Below, one piece after another: positions 21,930 to 31,625 of a stretch of 64,000 nucleotides of DNA; positions within the stretch are counted from its first letter, which is position 1, and each line of letters starts with the position of its first letter. Source of the stretch: Cheiracanthium punctorium. Taxonomy: Eukaryota; Arthropoda; Arachnida; Araneae; Cheiracanthiidae. The stretch is taken from positions 310,001 through 374,000 of the forward strand of contig JAWZYV010000707.1 of NCBI GenBank assembly GCA_038373885.1, in the 5' to 3' direction. The notes under the pieces are model-generated. The model did no database searches, was not told the DNA's origin, and was given only the letters and a program-made list of their open reading frames with translations. The position numbers were made by a program, and so were the translations under genes.

Positions 21930-23009
21930 CTAGCTGCTACCCGCGACTTCGTCCGTGTCGGCTTTAGAATTTGGTCCCGAGAGAAATGAAGCATGTGTGA
22001 ATAACACATATGTTTGCGACAAAAGAAACTGCATTTGAATATTATTTGCTTTTTACTTATTTTAAATGAAGTATAATGCATGGTAGTATACTTCATTTGC
22101 AATAAGGGAGTATGCAGAATTTCTAAATTAAGATTTTTTTTTCAGGCATTTGGCGAATAGAGACCGTTACGACAGTATTTGCGAACTGTTTTTGGTGTTC
22201 TTGTAAAAGAAATATTTATGCTATATGCATTAATTTTAGAGTTACAGAGATATCCATAGAGCGTAATGCATTAGAATTATTTTGAGTGTTCCTGAAAAGG
22301 AACTATTTGCGCTATATGCATGAATTTTAGCCTATAATACTCAAGAATAGTGTAGCTTACTATCAGTGAAAAAAAGTTTTGGAATCGGTTCAGTATTTAC
22401 AGAGATACACATAGAGCGTAGTGTGATTTTTATGAGTATCCCTGTAAAAGAACTATTTGTGATATATCCATAAAAGGTTGCCTATAACACTCAGGGTCCC
22501 ACCAGTGCCTAAGAGGTTCTGCTCTCAAAACTGGAAGGCTGGAGTTGCCAGGCTCAGACCCCGGTCGCGCCTGTCGACCTAGCCGATCGCAGTTTTTCGT
22601 GGTTTTCTCCAAAATCTCGCGTAAATACGGGCTAGGATCCCTTAAAAAGTTCCCCACAGAGGAATTCCCCATATAGGCTTAGGACCGTAGTGCAGTCAAT
22701 CGGCCTTAATCCACAAACAAACAAACAATAATACTGAGGAATAGTGTAACTTTCAATCAGTAAAAGAAAGTTTTAGAATCGGTTTAGTAGCTATAAAATT
22801 TCCATAGAGCGCAATGCATTAGAATTATTTTGAGTGCTTTTGTAAAAAAATTATTTATGCTATATCCTTGAAAGGTTGCCTGTATGTTAATCCAGGGCAT
22901 AAGCTATCTTCATTACAAATTTTTCCAAATCCGTTCAACCATTTGTGTGTGATTCAGTCAAAAACATCTAAACACACGACAAACGTACACATTTATATTA
23001 TTGGTAGGA
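21930..23009 (-). mobile_element. Non-autonomous Helitron carrying a SINE
   Basis: The left end is A then CTAGCTGCTACCCGCG; on the minus strand this is a Helitron 3' end with CGCGGGTAGCAGCTAG before a T. The right end on the minus strand starts TCCTACCAATAATATAAATG, the TC-type 5' end. Length is 1080 bp including a 233-bp SINE. Imperfect internal repeats of about 150 bp share TTATTTTGAGTG, AAAGAAAGTTTTGGAATCGG and CATAGAGCG. No Rep/helicase is encoded. Confidence 0.7.
22495..22727 (+). mobile_element. tRNA-derived SINE inside the Helitron
   Basis: The unit starts GGTCCCACCAGTGCC, has a tRNA-like head with a B-box-like GGCTCAGACCC, and ends in an AAAC-repeat tail. The flanks ATAACACTCAG and ATAATACTGAG are an 11-bp duplication with two mismatches. 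An internal Helitron repeat at 22318-22330 preserves the empty-site word ATAATACTCAAG. Confidence 0.75.
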
Positions 23010-23765
23010 CTTGGAAATTTATGAACTTTAAGAAAGACATTTGGACTTTTCTTTCTAATGATTTTTAATTTGGCGTAAAATCAACATAATTTCCATACCA
23101 TTTCATGTTTTTCAAATGCATGTGAATCTGCAAATAGAATTTCTGCTTTATTTCAAAAGCATAAATCATTTTGTGCGGTTTTTAATTAATAATTAGAAAA
23201 GTAATTAAAATTTCAAAATTCTGAGCCTCAGGTGCACTTTACCGAAGTCATGGGCTTATATGCTCAAATTTTCAAAGCTCTGCTTTCTGTAGATTTGTCT
23301 GGAGAACAATCATTTTTATTATTATAGGTAGATAGATTAGGCGTAAAACTGGCATAATTTCAGTGGTATTTCATGTTTTTAAATTCACTCGATTCTTCAT
23401 AGAAGCAATAGCATTCCTGTTAGCTCAAAACATGAATCGTTTCATACGGGCAAAACTCGCCAAGCATAGAAACGTAAAAACGGTTTTAATTAATAACTTA
23501 AAAAGTAATTAAAAATCTAAAATTCTAAGTAGCCTATAACCGTCTGTCTCCAGGGTCCCATCTATTACCATCTGGTACCCGTGTGTGATTTTAAGCCTCT
23601 AATGCCCATGGTAGAAAATATGCAACCATCCTTTAAACGCTATTTTTTTTAACAGGAAAAATGTTTCAAAATGTAATTTTGAAGTTATAAAACCGTTAAC
23701 TGTGCCTTTAATTAATAATAGTAGTAGTAACTGAAAAATCACTCAAAATACTGGTGTTAAACGAT
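23010..23765. other. Helitron-related fragments, no gene
   Basis: Words around 23066-23130 (TTTGGCGTAAAATCAACAT and AAATGCATGTGAATCTGC) recur inverted at 32480-32560, next to Helitron-like 5' sequence. An AT-rich GTA-repeat (AATAGTAGTAGTA) lies at 23716-23729. No coding signal. Confidence 0.45.
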
Positions 23766-23817
23766 AAAGTAATTAAAAAACTTTGTAAAAAACACACATA
23801 AGAAGTAATAGGTAAGA

Positions 23818-23868
23818 GAATACGCACGTTTCGTTCAAAAATTGTTTTGAACTTCATCAGTCCAAGCC
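23818..23868 (-). ncRNA. Hammerhead-like ribozyme motif (left arm)
   Basis: It is the minus-strand counterpart of the motif at 24520-24572, differing near the presumed stem I (TATTC instead of TATCC). The core words are CTGATGA (23860-23854) and GAAAC (23832-23828). Confidence 0.6.
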
Positions 23869-24209
23869 CTTCGTCGTAAAGAACACAGGGAACTGAAACG
23901 AGATAAACAAGCAAGATGTTGGCACAAGGGGCAAAGAAAAGTCGAACAAAACCACGGAGAGGGGAGAAAAAAAAAATTAAAATATGGGATAAAAAGGAAA
24001 CGAAAGAAGCACAAAAAATACAGAAATAAAAAAGGAATAAATGAAATAAAAAAAAAATAATAATAAAAAAGGGAACACACGAGTACAAACACACACACAA
24101 AAAAAGAGAAAACAGAACAAACAAACAAACAAACAAAAAAATAGAACACATAATTTATTTATTTTTATTTTTTTTTTTTATATAAATTAAAAACCACGAA
24201 CAGGACAGC

Positions 24210-24246
<37 letters not shown>

Positions 24247-24519
24247 GTTTTTTTTTAAATAAATAAAAACGTAAATGAAAGACAGTAACACACGTACATA
24301 CACATTAAAGAAAAATAAGGGGGGGGGGAGTAGACGAAGAAAGTGAAAAGAACCTTACAACAGCAACTTCCAAGCAGAATGAACGAAAGGAACGGAAGAA
24401 CCATCGTTCACAAGACGATCTAAGTGCTGGGTAATGGAAAAACCTTCCAAAAAATCCAGATGGGACAAAGATTGCTTGTTTATCTCTTTTCAGTTCCCTG
24501 TGTTCTTTACGACGAAGGG

Positions 24520-24572
24520 CTTGGACTGATGAAGTTCAAAACAATTTTTGAACGAAACGTGCGTATCCTCTT
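24520..24572 (+). ncRNA. Hammerhead-like ribozyme motif (right arm)
   Basis: CTGATGA is at 24526-24532. Stem II is GTTCAAAA (24534-24541) with TTTTGAAC (24546-24553) and loop CAAT. GAAA follows at 24554-24557. Stem III is only ACG/CGT (24557-24559 with 24562-24564), and the expected cleavage site is after A24565. Stem I begins GGA (24523-24525) with TCC (24566-24568). This is the minimal short-stem-III layout reported for Penelope-like elements. One extra A (24533) sits between CTGATGA and stem II, which may weaken activity. Confidence 0.62.
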
Positions 24573-24620
24573 ACCTATTACTTCTTATGTGTGTTTTTTA
24601 CAAAGTTTTTTAATTACTTT

Positions 24621-25223
24621 AATAGTAGTAGTAGTTTGGGTCCACAGATGTCAGCATAAATGAATGAAAAATAATAAAATATTTTAGAATCAACATGTTT
24701 ATACTCTTTTGTTCTATTTGTAACAAGTTCTACTATCCAGCTTTTCTACTATTTGAATAATATTTAACATGAAGAAAAATTAATAATAGCCGTTGTAAGA
24801 AAATATGTGCGTTTTCACTAGACACAAAGTATTTTTTTAAAAAGTTTCATTTACAATGTTTAGAAGAGTTTTCAAATCATAGTGCTACCATTGAAAAATA
24901 ATATATAAACTATAACTTTTTCACATTTTTAAAATTATATTTATGTTATTTGACTTAAAAGAGCACCTCTTCAATTTTTTTTAAATTTCTCATAGAGGCC
25001 ATTAGAGGATTACACGTCAAGAAAGAAAGAAAAAATAAGTCGAAAGAGGCACTGCAAGTAGTTCAAAAGTATGTAAACTATGTAAAGCAGATTTTGAAAT
25101 GGGAGTGAATGGAACCCTTCGAACCTACTCATTACTCTTAGTGTGTCGCTAGGGCTCCGGTTTTGCTAATTTTGGTAAATGCAAGTAGACTATCACCTAA
25201 TTACTTAAATGTTCATGTTGCAG
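24621..25223. other. Intron sequence before the Ig exon
   Basis: It is AT-rich with no repeat partner recognised, and ends in the acceptor ATGTTCATGTTGCAG at 25209-25223. A GAAAGAAAGAAA run lies at 25020-25032. Confidence 0.5.
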
Positions 25224-25514
25224 CCACTTCGGACCACTCTTCGATCACTCTGCTGGAAGGTGACGAGCTTGTGCTGAGCTGCAAGGCTGCTGGGCTTGGC
25301 ATTCATCTCTGGTACAAGGACTACAAGCCAATAGTCTCGAATTCTACCAACAAGTTCCTACTGGAGGCGGGGCCCCTGGTGTACTCGCAGGCAGAGAAAA
25401 ACTATGTTGCCAACATGAAACTGACAGTTCGGAGGACGAACCCTCGCCATCATATGGGTTTCTACGAGTGCCGCTCGGATAACTCTAGCACCCGAAATGT
25501 CACCATTTACTCCA
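25224..25514 (+). CDS. Ig-like domain exon, phase 1-1
   Basis: The 291-base exon (97 codons) lies between a TTGCAG acceptor and a GTAAGG donor, both phase 1, the symmetric layout typical of shuffled extracellular Ig domains. Ig landmarks are EGDELVLSCKA (B-strand Cys), LWYKD (C-strand Trp), MKLTVRR and GFYECRS (F-strand Tyr-x-Cys). Three N-glycosylation sequons are visible (NST, NSS, NVT). Codon use is GC-richer than the surroundings, as expected of a selected exon. The product is probably the first Ig domain of a secreted or membrane protein. The long C'-E segment (NKFLLEAGPLVYSQAEKNYV) fits no subfamily I can name. Further exons lie downstream or outside the window. Confidence 0.88.
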
Positions 25515-26082
25515 GTAAGGAAATTTTTTGTACTGTACGAGCGAACGAATGAATGTTTGATGGGATATTGAATTCATGATAAACGAGCCTCACGGAGGCT
25601 GTTAATCAGAATCTCCAAATGCCGAGAGTTCCTATGTAGGTTTCTAAGTAGGCCCTGTAAACATCCGTTTACAGGGCAGTTTCATGGGTGTCGGCAGAAT
25701 ATTACCCAGGGGTGGATCTTGCCCCCGCCCCCCTAGAGCTTTCCAACATGGTAACCATATTTCAACGCATGGTTACCATGTTGTAATGTCCAGGTGGACA
25801 GACGTCATTTTAAAATCAGGTTTCTATTGGTTTACTCATGCTCTTGGAGGACAAACGTGACTCGGAAAAGTTTTTTTTTTTTTTTTATTGACAGAGTCTA
25901 TGTCCTTCATTTGAGTAAAAGTACTCTGAAGTCAACTATGGACAGAAAAGATAATTTAATGAGAGTCTCTTTGAGCCCAATCCCCGAAAAGCTTAAGATA
26001 ATATTATTCAGATTAAAACAACAATGCATTAATAAAAAAAATGGGGCTCAACATTTCACCATAAGATAGTGCTAAATTAGAT
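25515..26082. other. Intron with MITE family 2 fragment
   Basis: Positions 25684-25796 resemble MITE family 2 (ATGGGTGTCGGCAG, then GGTAACCAT words) but the right terminus is missing. A short hairpin from TGTAAACATCC/GGATGTTTACA-like words lies near 25660-25676. No coding signal. Confidence 0.5.
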
Positions 26083-26118
26083 GCAATGGACGCATTCGTA
26101 AACGCCAAACGAGTTGCA

Positions 26119-26246
26119 CCAACGCCCCCTAGAGAGAAAAGCCGCGGCGCTTACTTGTGACGTCACACTGAGTAGGTAAAGCAAAGCGTTTCCTTTGGAT
26201 TTCTCCTCTCTCCCGCGCCGCGGCTTTCCTCTCTAGGGGACATTGG
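26119..26246 (+). repeat. Palindromic GC-rich repeat with CRE, copy 1
   Basis: The ends are CGCCCCCTAGAGAG and its near inverse CTCTCTAGGGGAC, with GCCGCGGCGC in each arm. The loop contains TGACGTCA (26158-26165) and AAGCAAAGCGTTTCC. Copy 2 is at 27063-27214 and a half copy at 7844-7945. Confidence 0.85.
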
Positions 26247-26763
26247 TTGCACTTGTGTAACGAGTTTCTATCTAAGGTGTTCGTAAAGGAAACTGAGTGC
26301 ATTCAGTTTAAAAACTAGAGTGTCGTATATAAAACTGAGTGCAATTACTTTGAAACGAAGTAAACTGAGAGCGGATTAGGTTCATTGAGTTTGTTGAGAA
26401 GATTTGCTTTCTGTGCGTTGTTTTTATTTAGAAATGGCGTCCGTTATTATGGAAAAGTATGTTGTCATGAAAAGTATTTTACGTTTGCTGAAGTTGCAAA
26501 TATTATTTTTTCGAGGAGGAAATTCAGGCATACTTTAGAAACTGCTACGAAGGTACATAATTTTTCAAAGGTAATCATTTTCTTGTATTTTTCATTTTAG
26601 TAAATTCAAAAATATGTATGTTTTAGTGTTGAGATTGAAGTTGATTTAAGCCGTTATTAGCGAAATTTGAACTTCTCTTGCTAAATACTTTTGAAAAAAT
26701 GAAGTTTAAGTTGAAATTTCTAAATTTTGATCTGTGCACCTCAATTATGGTTACTCTTTCAGT

Positions 26764-26928
26764 GTAGCCAGAAAATTTTCATCTGGGGGGTTACGACAAC
26801 TTCAACTCACATATATGTATAGATGTGTGTGATAAGGGAGTGAAGAATATACATTTTGTATGACAAAACATTCCTCATGGGGGTGGGGTTGTGACCCCCC
26901 TACCCACCCATCCCTTGTATCCCAGTAT
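26764..26928 (+). mobile_element. hAT-type MITE family 1, degraded copy
   Basis: It starts CAGTGTAGCCAG, with the family interior TTCATCTGGGGGGTTACGAC and GACCCCCCTACCC. The right end is eroded (CTTGTATCCCAG) and no target duplication is visible. Confidence 0.75.
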
Positions 26929-27062
26929 GTACTAAAAACTCTCTTCAGCAAAAATAACGCATTTCCGAATTGTAAACAAACGTGTCTCGTACGCGACGAA
27001 ATTAAATAAACTGAAGTTGTTTGTAAAGTCAAAAGAAACTGATAGCTACTGATTGCACTAAA

Positions 27063-27214
27063 CCAACGCCCCCTAGAGAGGAAACCGCGGCGCTTACTTG
27101 TGACGTCACACCGAGTAGGTAAAGCAAAGCGTTTCCATTGGGTTTCTCCTCTCTCCCGCGCCGCGGGGAGCGCGCGGGAGTAAGCGCCGCGGCTTTCCTG
27201 TCTAGGGGGTGTTG
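27063..27214 (+). repeat. Palindromic GC-rich repeat with CRE, copy 2
   Basis: It matches copy 1 across the block, with TGACGTCA at 27101-27108. It has an extra GC-rich segment (GGGGAGCGCGCGGGAGTAAG) before the right arm, so its arm pairs with itself more than once. Confidence 0.85.
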
Positions 27215-27953
27215 ACTAAACACACGCATTCCAGTTTTCTTACGAAAACTCGTGCAACGAGTCTGACGTTTACGAATGCACCCACTGTATCTAAGCAGAT
27301 GGTTAAGAGGAAATGATATTAGTGGAGAGGGGAAAACAATTCTGATTCTAACTGTAGGTTGCTCAATGAAGTAACTTTTGCATTAGTTTTCTTGTTTGGT
27401 CGGTATCACAAAGAATGGAAACTTCGTATGATTCAGATATAGTTTCAAATTTCACATAGGCTTTACCCCAAAATTGCTTAAAAAATAACTGACATTGTTT
27501 TCCTATGGATGCGTTGTACCACAAATTTCAGTAGCAGCAAAAAAGTTTTTCAGGAAACTCTTCAATGTGTGAATGCATAAGGAAGTGCACCGAGTAAAGT
27601 ATGGTGCTTTGTGAATGCATCAGATGGATTATGGATATGCGTATTGGAACTGACGAATAGGAGGATTTTCAGGGCCTTCAACCTGCGCACATAGACCCTA
27701 GCAGCACACTTACGTCCCAAGTACGAACTGTGAACGTTCAGTTTAAACGTTCACGGTACGTAAAGAAAAAAACGCTCTACTAACGTCTATGTGTCCGGGT
27801 AGCCGACGTGTTTAAAACGTAGAAAACCGGTTCAAATTATGTACTTCCCGAACTCGTCCAGAACCATTATCGATACACTTAACGTTTACGTAGGACGTTC
27901 TTACGAACACTTAACGTAGGACGTTCACACTGTGTTTTAATTATGTTTTCTCG

Positions 27954-28932
27954 CCCAGATAGCACAGCAAATTTGCATCAATCTTACAGTAAGCTTGATT
28001 TATCGTCAATAAACTTGCATTAAGCTTGATTATTTCAAGCGTGTAAGCTTAATGCAAGCTTGAATCAAGTGTTCAAGTTTACACTTGCCAAACTTGCATT
28101 ACGCTTGACAGAGCAATCTTGATTCAAACTTACTACACTCTAAAATTAATTTCCTAAAAAATATATTCCTAAATACATGGGGCGCCGAACTCGCCCCATA
28201 TATTTTATTTTTCCACGCATCTTCCCCTCGCTGAAACGTCAAGTTATTTTAATCTGTTTCCGTCTAGCGTCTGGATTCGATCTCGGGACCTAAGGTGTAC
28301 GAAGCAAGCGTCCTAACCACTATCTAAATCTGACTCGAGGAGAAATGACTAAAGTTTGAAGTGACTCTTATGGTTGTCACGCCGTGTTTTGGTGAGATTG
28401 ATCAGTATTGCCCATGCCGATCTAAATCTTTTATTTTTTCATAAGATGAATCAAAATTAAAATAATGTTATATGTGATTTATAGAATCTTCTACTAAGGA
28501 AATAAACATAATATAAACTTAAAATTAGCACACGTTTTAAAACTTTCAATATCGCAATACTCATGTTGGGCAATATTGGCCAAAATCGAGACAAACGACT
28601 GATTTTGAAATCAATTTTGTAGTGTATTTGTATTTTATTTTGAAGAATTTCAATATTTGGAAATATAGAATCTTTTTTTTTCTATGGTCAAGTACATTTA
28701 TGACTGATGATAAATTATTTGTTATGTGGCTTTCTAAATGAAGCAGTAATCAATTTGTATTCAAGCTTGACAGTTCAAATGACTTAAATTCGTCGGGAAA
28801 ATATTTGCTGACTCATTTTTTGTAATCTCCAAGCTTGTTGCAAGCTTAAAATGAATTGAACTGTCAAGCTTGCATTAATACGTCAAATTGAAAGAAATGT
28901 CAAGCTTGATTTAAGCTTATGTGCTGTCTGGG
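27954..28932. mobile_element. TIR element rich in CAAGCTTG words, nested
   Basis: It begins CCCAGATAGCACAG and ends TGTGCTGTCTGGG, matching the outer element's ends in style. The subterminal regions repeat AAGCTTG/CAAGCTT at least a dozen times. It contains a tRNA-like segment (28263-28330). It is probably the same superfamily as the outer element with a different subterminal word. No coding capacity. Confidence 0.65.
28263..28330 (-). repeat. tRNA-like segment (SINE head or tRNA relic)
   Basis: On the minus strand it reads AGTGGTTAGGACGC (A-box-like), CTTGCTTCGTAC (anticodon-loop-like, TCG in the anticodon position) and AGATCGAATCC (B box). It resembles an Arg tRNA, but the acceptor and anticodon stems do not pair well, so it is not called a functional tRNA. 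Confidence 0.6.
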
Positions 28933-29189
28933 AGTAACACAAGTCATAAATTATGCAAAAACAAACAAACAACAGCAAAAAAAAAAAAAAAACGCCCAAC
29001 AGCAATATTACGAGGAATGCAAAATGATTTTGCCGCTTGCTTGCCTTGCGCAACTCAACACCGGGATGTTGCCAAACAGGTGTCTGTAAAACTTTGCTCT
29101 CACCAAACTGCTCAAACCAAATTGCTCTCATTAGACGCCAAGTGAACGACACATTCCGACGTTTCAGGAATAATAAATTGAACGCGTCT

Positions 29190-29515
29190 AGTAGAACGTG
29201 TTGTTAAACATTGTTTTAAACTTAGTACCAGCAGTACTTCTGTTATATGTTGAGTATGACGATTTATGAGCACTGCTTTTGAACGGTTTCACCAGCACTT
29301 CTGATGCACGTCAAGTAGGACTAGTTATCAGGCATAACTTTTGAACGGTATCAACAGCACTTCTGTTATACGTCGAATAAAACGTGTTATTAGGCATAGC
29401 TTTTGAACGGTAATACCAGCACTTCTGCTGCCTGTCGAATAGAACGAGTTATTATGCATTGCTTTAGAACGGCATCATTAAAACCCCTGTTGCACGTCCA
29501 ATAAGACGTTATTCA
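29190..29515. repeat. Approximately 70-bp tandem repeat
   Basis: Five diverged units are marked by GAACGG-TATCA-CAGCACTTCTG, then a CGTCGAATA-type word, ACG-GTTATTA and GCAT-GCTTTT. They lie in the right subterminal region of the surrounding TIR element. Confidence 0.75.
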
Positions 29516-29647
29516 TTCACAGTTTTGGCAAAGGTAGCTTAGTACAATTTTAGAACGTTATACAGAACGTACAAACTTTACCTGAACGCTTTTCTTACTA
29601 TTCTGAACGTTACTAGACGTTCATAGAACATTCTTGTGCTGCCTGGG

Positions 29648-30571
29648 GATGGATGTTGTGCATTCCTCTGCTTATATTTATAACTAATAGACGATTTCTT
29701 GGCAACTGACGGATAGGAGTATCTTCTATTGTAAGTACTTATGAATTTTAGAAATATTTAGAATTTTTATAATTTGGTGCGGCGTGCATTAATTCAGCGG
29801 CGTATGCAAGTCACACTTGTCCATCCAGACTGTTTCAAATTTGAAACAAAAGATAGTCTTTTTTATGTTGAGTATTAGTAGACTAATGTAGGGGAAGCAA
29901 TGCTTGACACAAAAAGAGAACGTCCGCCTTCCTGTCTTTGTAGCGATGGGAGCGAACAAGTTAACCTAGCAGCCCTTAGCCTCCTCTTACAGAAAGACAA
30001 CTCAACATTTTCGTTGTCGGTTGCAAAAAATCATAAAAATTCATTACTCTATTTACCTATCTTAGTTTTTCGAAGGATAAAATTTTTACCCAAATTGTTC
30101 TCATTGTTGATAAAATAGTAACATATGTCAATTCCTCAATTTTCCAAACATTTTTTTTTTTTTTTTTTTTAAATCTATTCATTTTTTATAGCATTAATGT
30201 CTGCAGTTTATCTACCACTCTAGGCAGTAACAGAATTTAGAAACTGTAATAGTAATGAGGAAGAGCTAGCGAGTTAGATTGATTTCAAAGTTTAGAAAGG
30301 TATTTGAAGACTTTGTCACACACACAGGGCATGAAAATAATGAATGATGATCGATCGTGCGTCTTACGAAAAATTCTGTGTACGTCTCAGACATATTTGT
30401 ATAATGCTCTTCAAAGGGGAGGACGGGAGAGGGAATGCACCCTTTTGTGAGCACACTTGAATCTCAGTCTGTGTTTATTCACTAGTAAATTTTACATGTT
30501 CTTCATTAACATCGTCTCAACATTAAACACATGCAAATGTGGTCAAAAGAGAGGAAATTATTTTCTTCTTT
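29648..30571. other. No gene seen
   Basis: This is AT-rich with long T runs (30151-30170). The 72-codon frame near 29900 and 62-codon frame near 30266 lack recognisable features or splice context. Confidence 0.5.
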
Positions 30572-31340
30572 GTAAATAATTTATATAGCAAATGCCTGAA
30601 ATAGAAACAACAATATAAAACCTACTAATATATGTAAATAATTTATATAGCAAATGTGTGAAATAGAAACAACAATATAAAACCTACTCCTACTAATATA
30701 TAAATGCCAGTGTTTGTGTGTATGTTTGTTACCCTTTCACGCTGAAATGGTTTGACGAATTTGGATGAAATTTGGAACAAAGACAAGTTAATGTCTTGGA
30801 TTAACATAGAGGCTACTTTTTATCGCGCGAAAAAAAAAAAAAACCACTGTTTCTATAATATACAAAAAACTATTTTTTGTGTAAAAATGAATACAATTTA
30901 GTTTTTATTTTACAAAGCTGTCGATAGATGGCGCAAAATTATACGTAGTTTTTAATAAATAAAACATCAGATTGACTTTTATTTTATGTTATGAAATCTT
31001 AATTGAATGAGTCACGTGACAAACCATCAGCATGCTTTTTTTCACGACCTGCAAAACTAAAACCTTTTTTAAGAAGTAGATGTGCAGCATTTTTTTTTCA
31101 TTTGTCAGAAACCCCATTCTACTTCTATTGTATTACATCCAGAAAATTGGTGCTAGGAATTTCAATTGTAATTTTGTTTATTCACACTCATGAATATTGA
31201 TACACTTTCCGACTTAATGGAATAAGGAAAGAAAATAGGAAAGACGCATGGATTATGATACGCTTTTAATCTATATAGCCCTTTAGTGCGTATTTAAAAT
31301 CTAAAAGTGTTTTAGATTTTCTTTTTCTCTTTTTTCCTTT
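30572..31340 (+). mobile_element. Helitron-like 5' part preceded by 66-bp tandem repeat
   Basis: GTAAATAATTTATATAGCAAATG starts two tandem units (30572 and about 30638). Then TCCTACTAATATATAAATGCC at 30688 starts sequence of the arthropod Helitron 5' type, with CACGCTGAAATGG and TTTGGATGAAATTTGG. The distal part (31080-31300) recurs inverted at 57780-57990. No 3' CTAG hairpin end was found. Confidence 0.5.
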
Positions 31341-31472
31341 TTTTTTTTTTTTTTTTTTGATATTCCGAACGAACGGCCAATATATCCAGAAGCTCTTCAG
31401 AATTAATATAGGACGAAAATAATTTGTACCTTTTTGTTGGTTTTAATCATTAAACCATCTTATTTTTGTAAC

Positions 31473-31625
31473 CAGGGGCGACTCGACACGGTAAGCAAGG
31501 TAAGCATCGCATCGGGGCGCCGGCTTCGCAGGGGCGTTATTTCGAACTGAAAAACTAAGTAGAGCATAAAAGGGGACGTCTCTTTTACGTTAGCAGGGGC
31601 GCCACTTACACTAGGGACGCCCCTG
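31473..31625 (+). mobile_element. hAT-type MITE, 153 bp, within composite repeat
   Basis: It begins CAGGGGCGACTCGACACG and ends GGGACGCCCCTG. The flanks TTTGTAAC and TTAGTAAC differ by one base. Its neighbourhood to 31745 is shared with 1684-1900. Confidence 0.75.

Larger units (their letters stand above)
23766..24620. mobile_element. Inverted-repeat element with a hammerhead motif in each arm
   Basis: Arms of about 149 bp (23766-23914 and 24472-24620) are nearly identical inverted copies around an A-rich centre of about 560 bp with (AT)n at 24211-24242. Each arm carries a hammerhead-like ribozyme core. Terminal repeats with hammerheads are known for Penelope-like elements, whose long repeats may be direct or inverted. 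No reverse transcriptase is present, so this would be a non-autonomous derivative. The words AATAGTAGTAGTA left (23716) and right (24620) could be target duplication. Confidence 0.65.
6804..25223 (+). other. Putative intron 1 of the Ig-domain gene (18.4 kb)
   Basis: It runs from the GTGAGT donor at 6804 to the TTGCAG acceptor ending at 25223. It is filled with transposons, including a complete 6.3-kb BEL/Pao copy in antisense, a P-element remnant, a Helitron with a SINE, and a hammerhead-bearing inverted-repeat element ending about 600 bases before the Ig exon. It depends entirely on the leader exon call being right. Confidence 0.45.
26083..27293. mobile_element. Inverted-repeat element holding two palindromic CRE repeats
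   Basis: The outer ends match in inverse: TTAGATGCAATGGACGCATTCG (first 20 bases considered) at 26077-26100 against a counterpart at 27265-27296, followed inward by CGTAAACGYCA and ACGAGTTGCAC words. Just inside each end is a palindromic block (26119-26246 and 27063-27214) in direct orientation. No transposase. An open frame of 71 codons at 26385 shows no domain. Confidence 0.55.
27696..29647. mobile_element. TIR element rich in GAACGTTC words
   Basis: The left end CCCTAGCAGCACA and right end TGTGCTGCCTGGGG are inverse matches. Subterminal sequence repeats AACGTTC/GAACGTT many times on both sides. Between 29190 and 29515 about five units of roughly 70 bp recur (GCTTTTGAACGGTATCAACAG then CACTTCTG). 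A second element with similar ends (27954-28932) is nested inside. No target duplication, transposase or superfamily was identified. Confidence 0.65.

Noticed and set aside
23708..24151. 147-codon minus-strand frame, very Phe/Cys-rich, resembling a membrane protein
   Set aside because: It is the translation of A-rich and CA-rich simple sequence in the core of the hammerhead-bearing element; hydrophobicity comes from T-rich codons.
26385..26600. Possible exon with a 71-codon frame
   Set aside because: No convincing acceptor/donor pair or domain, and it lies inside an inverted-repeat element.
28263..28330. Arg-type tRNA gene on the minus strand
   Set aside because: A and B boxes are good, but the acceptor and anticodon stems do not pair, and the sequence sits inside a transposon; a SINE head or relic is more likely.
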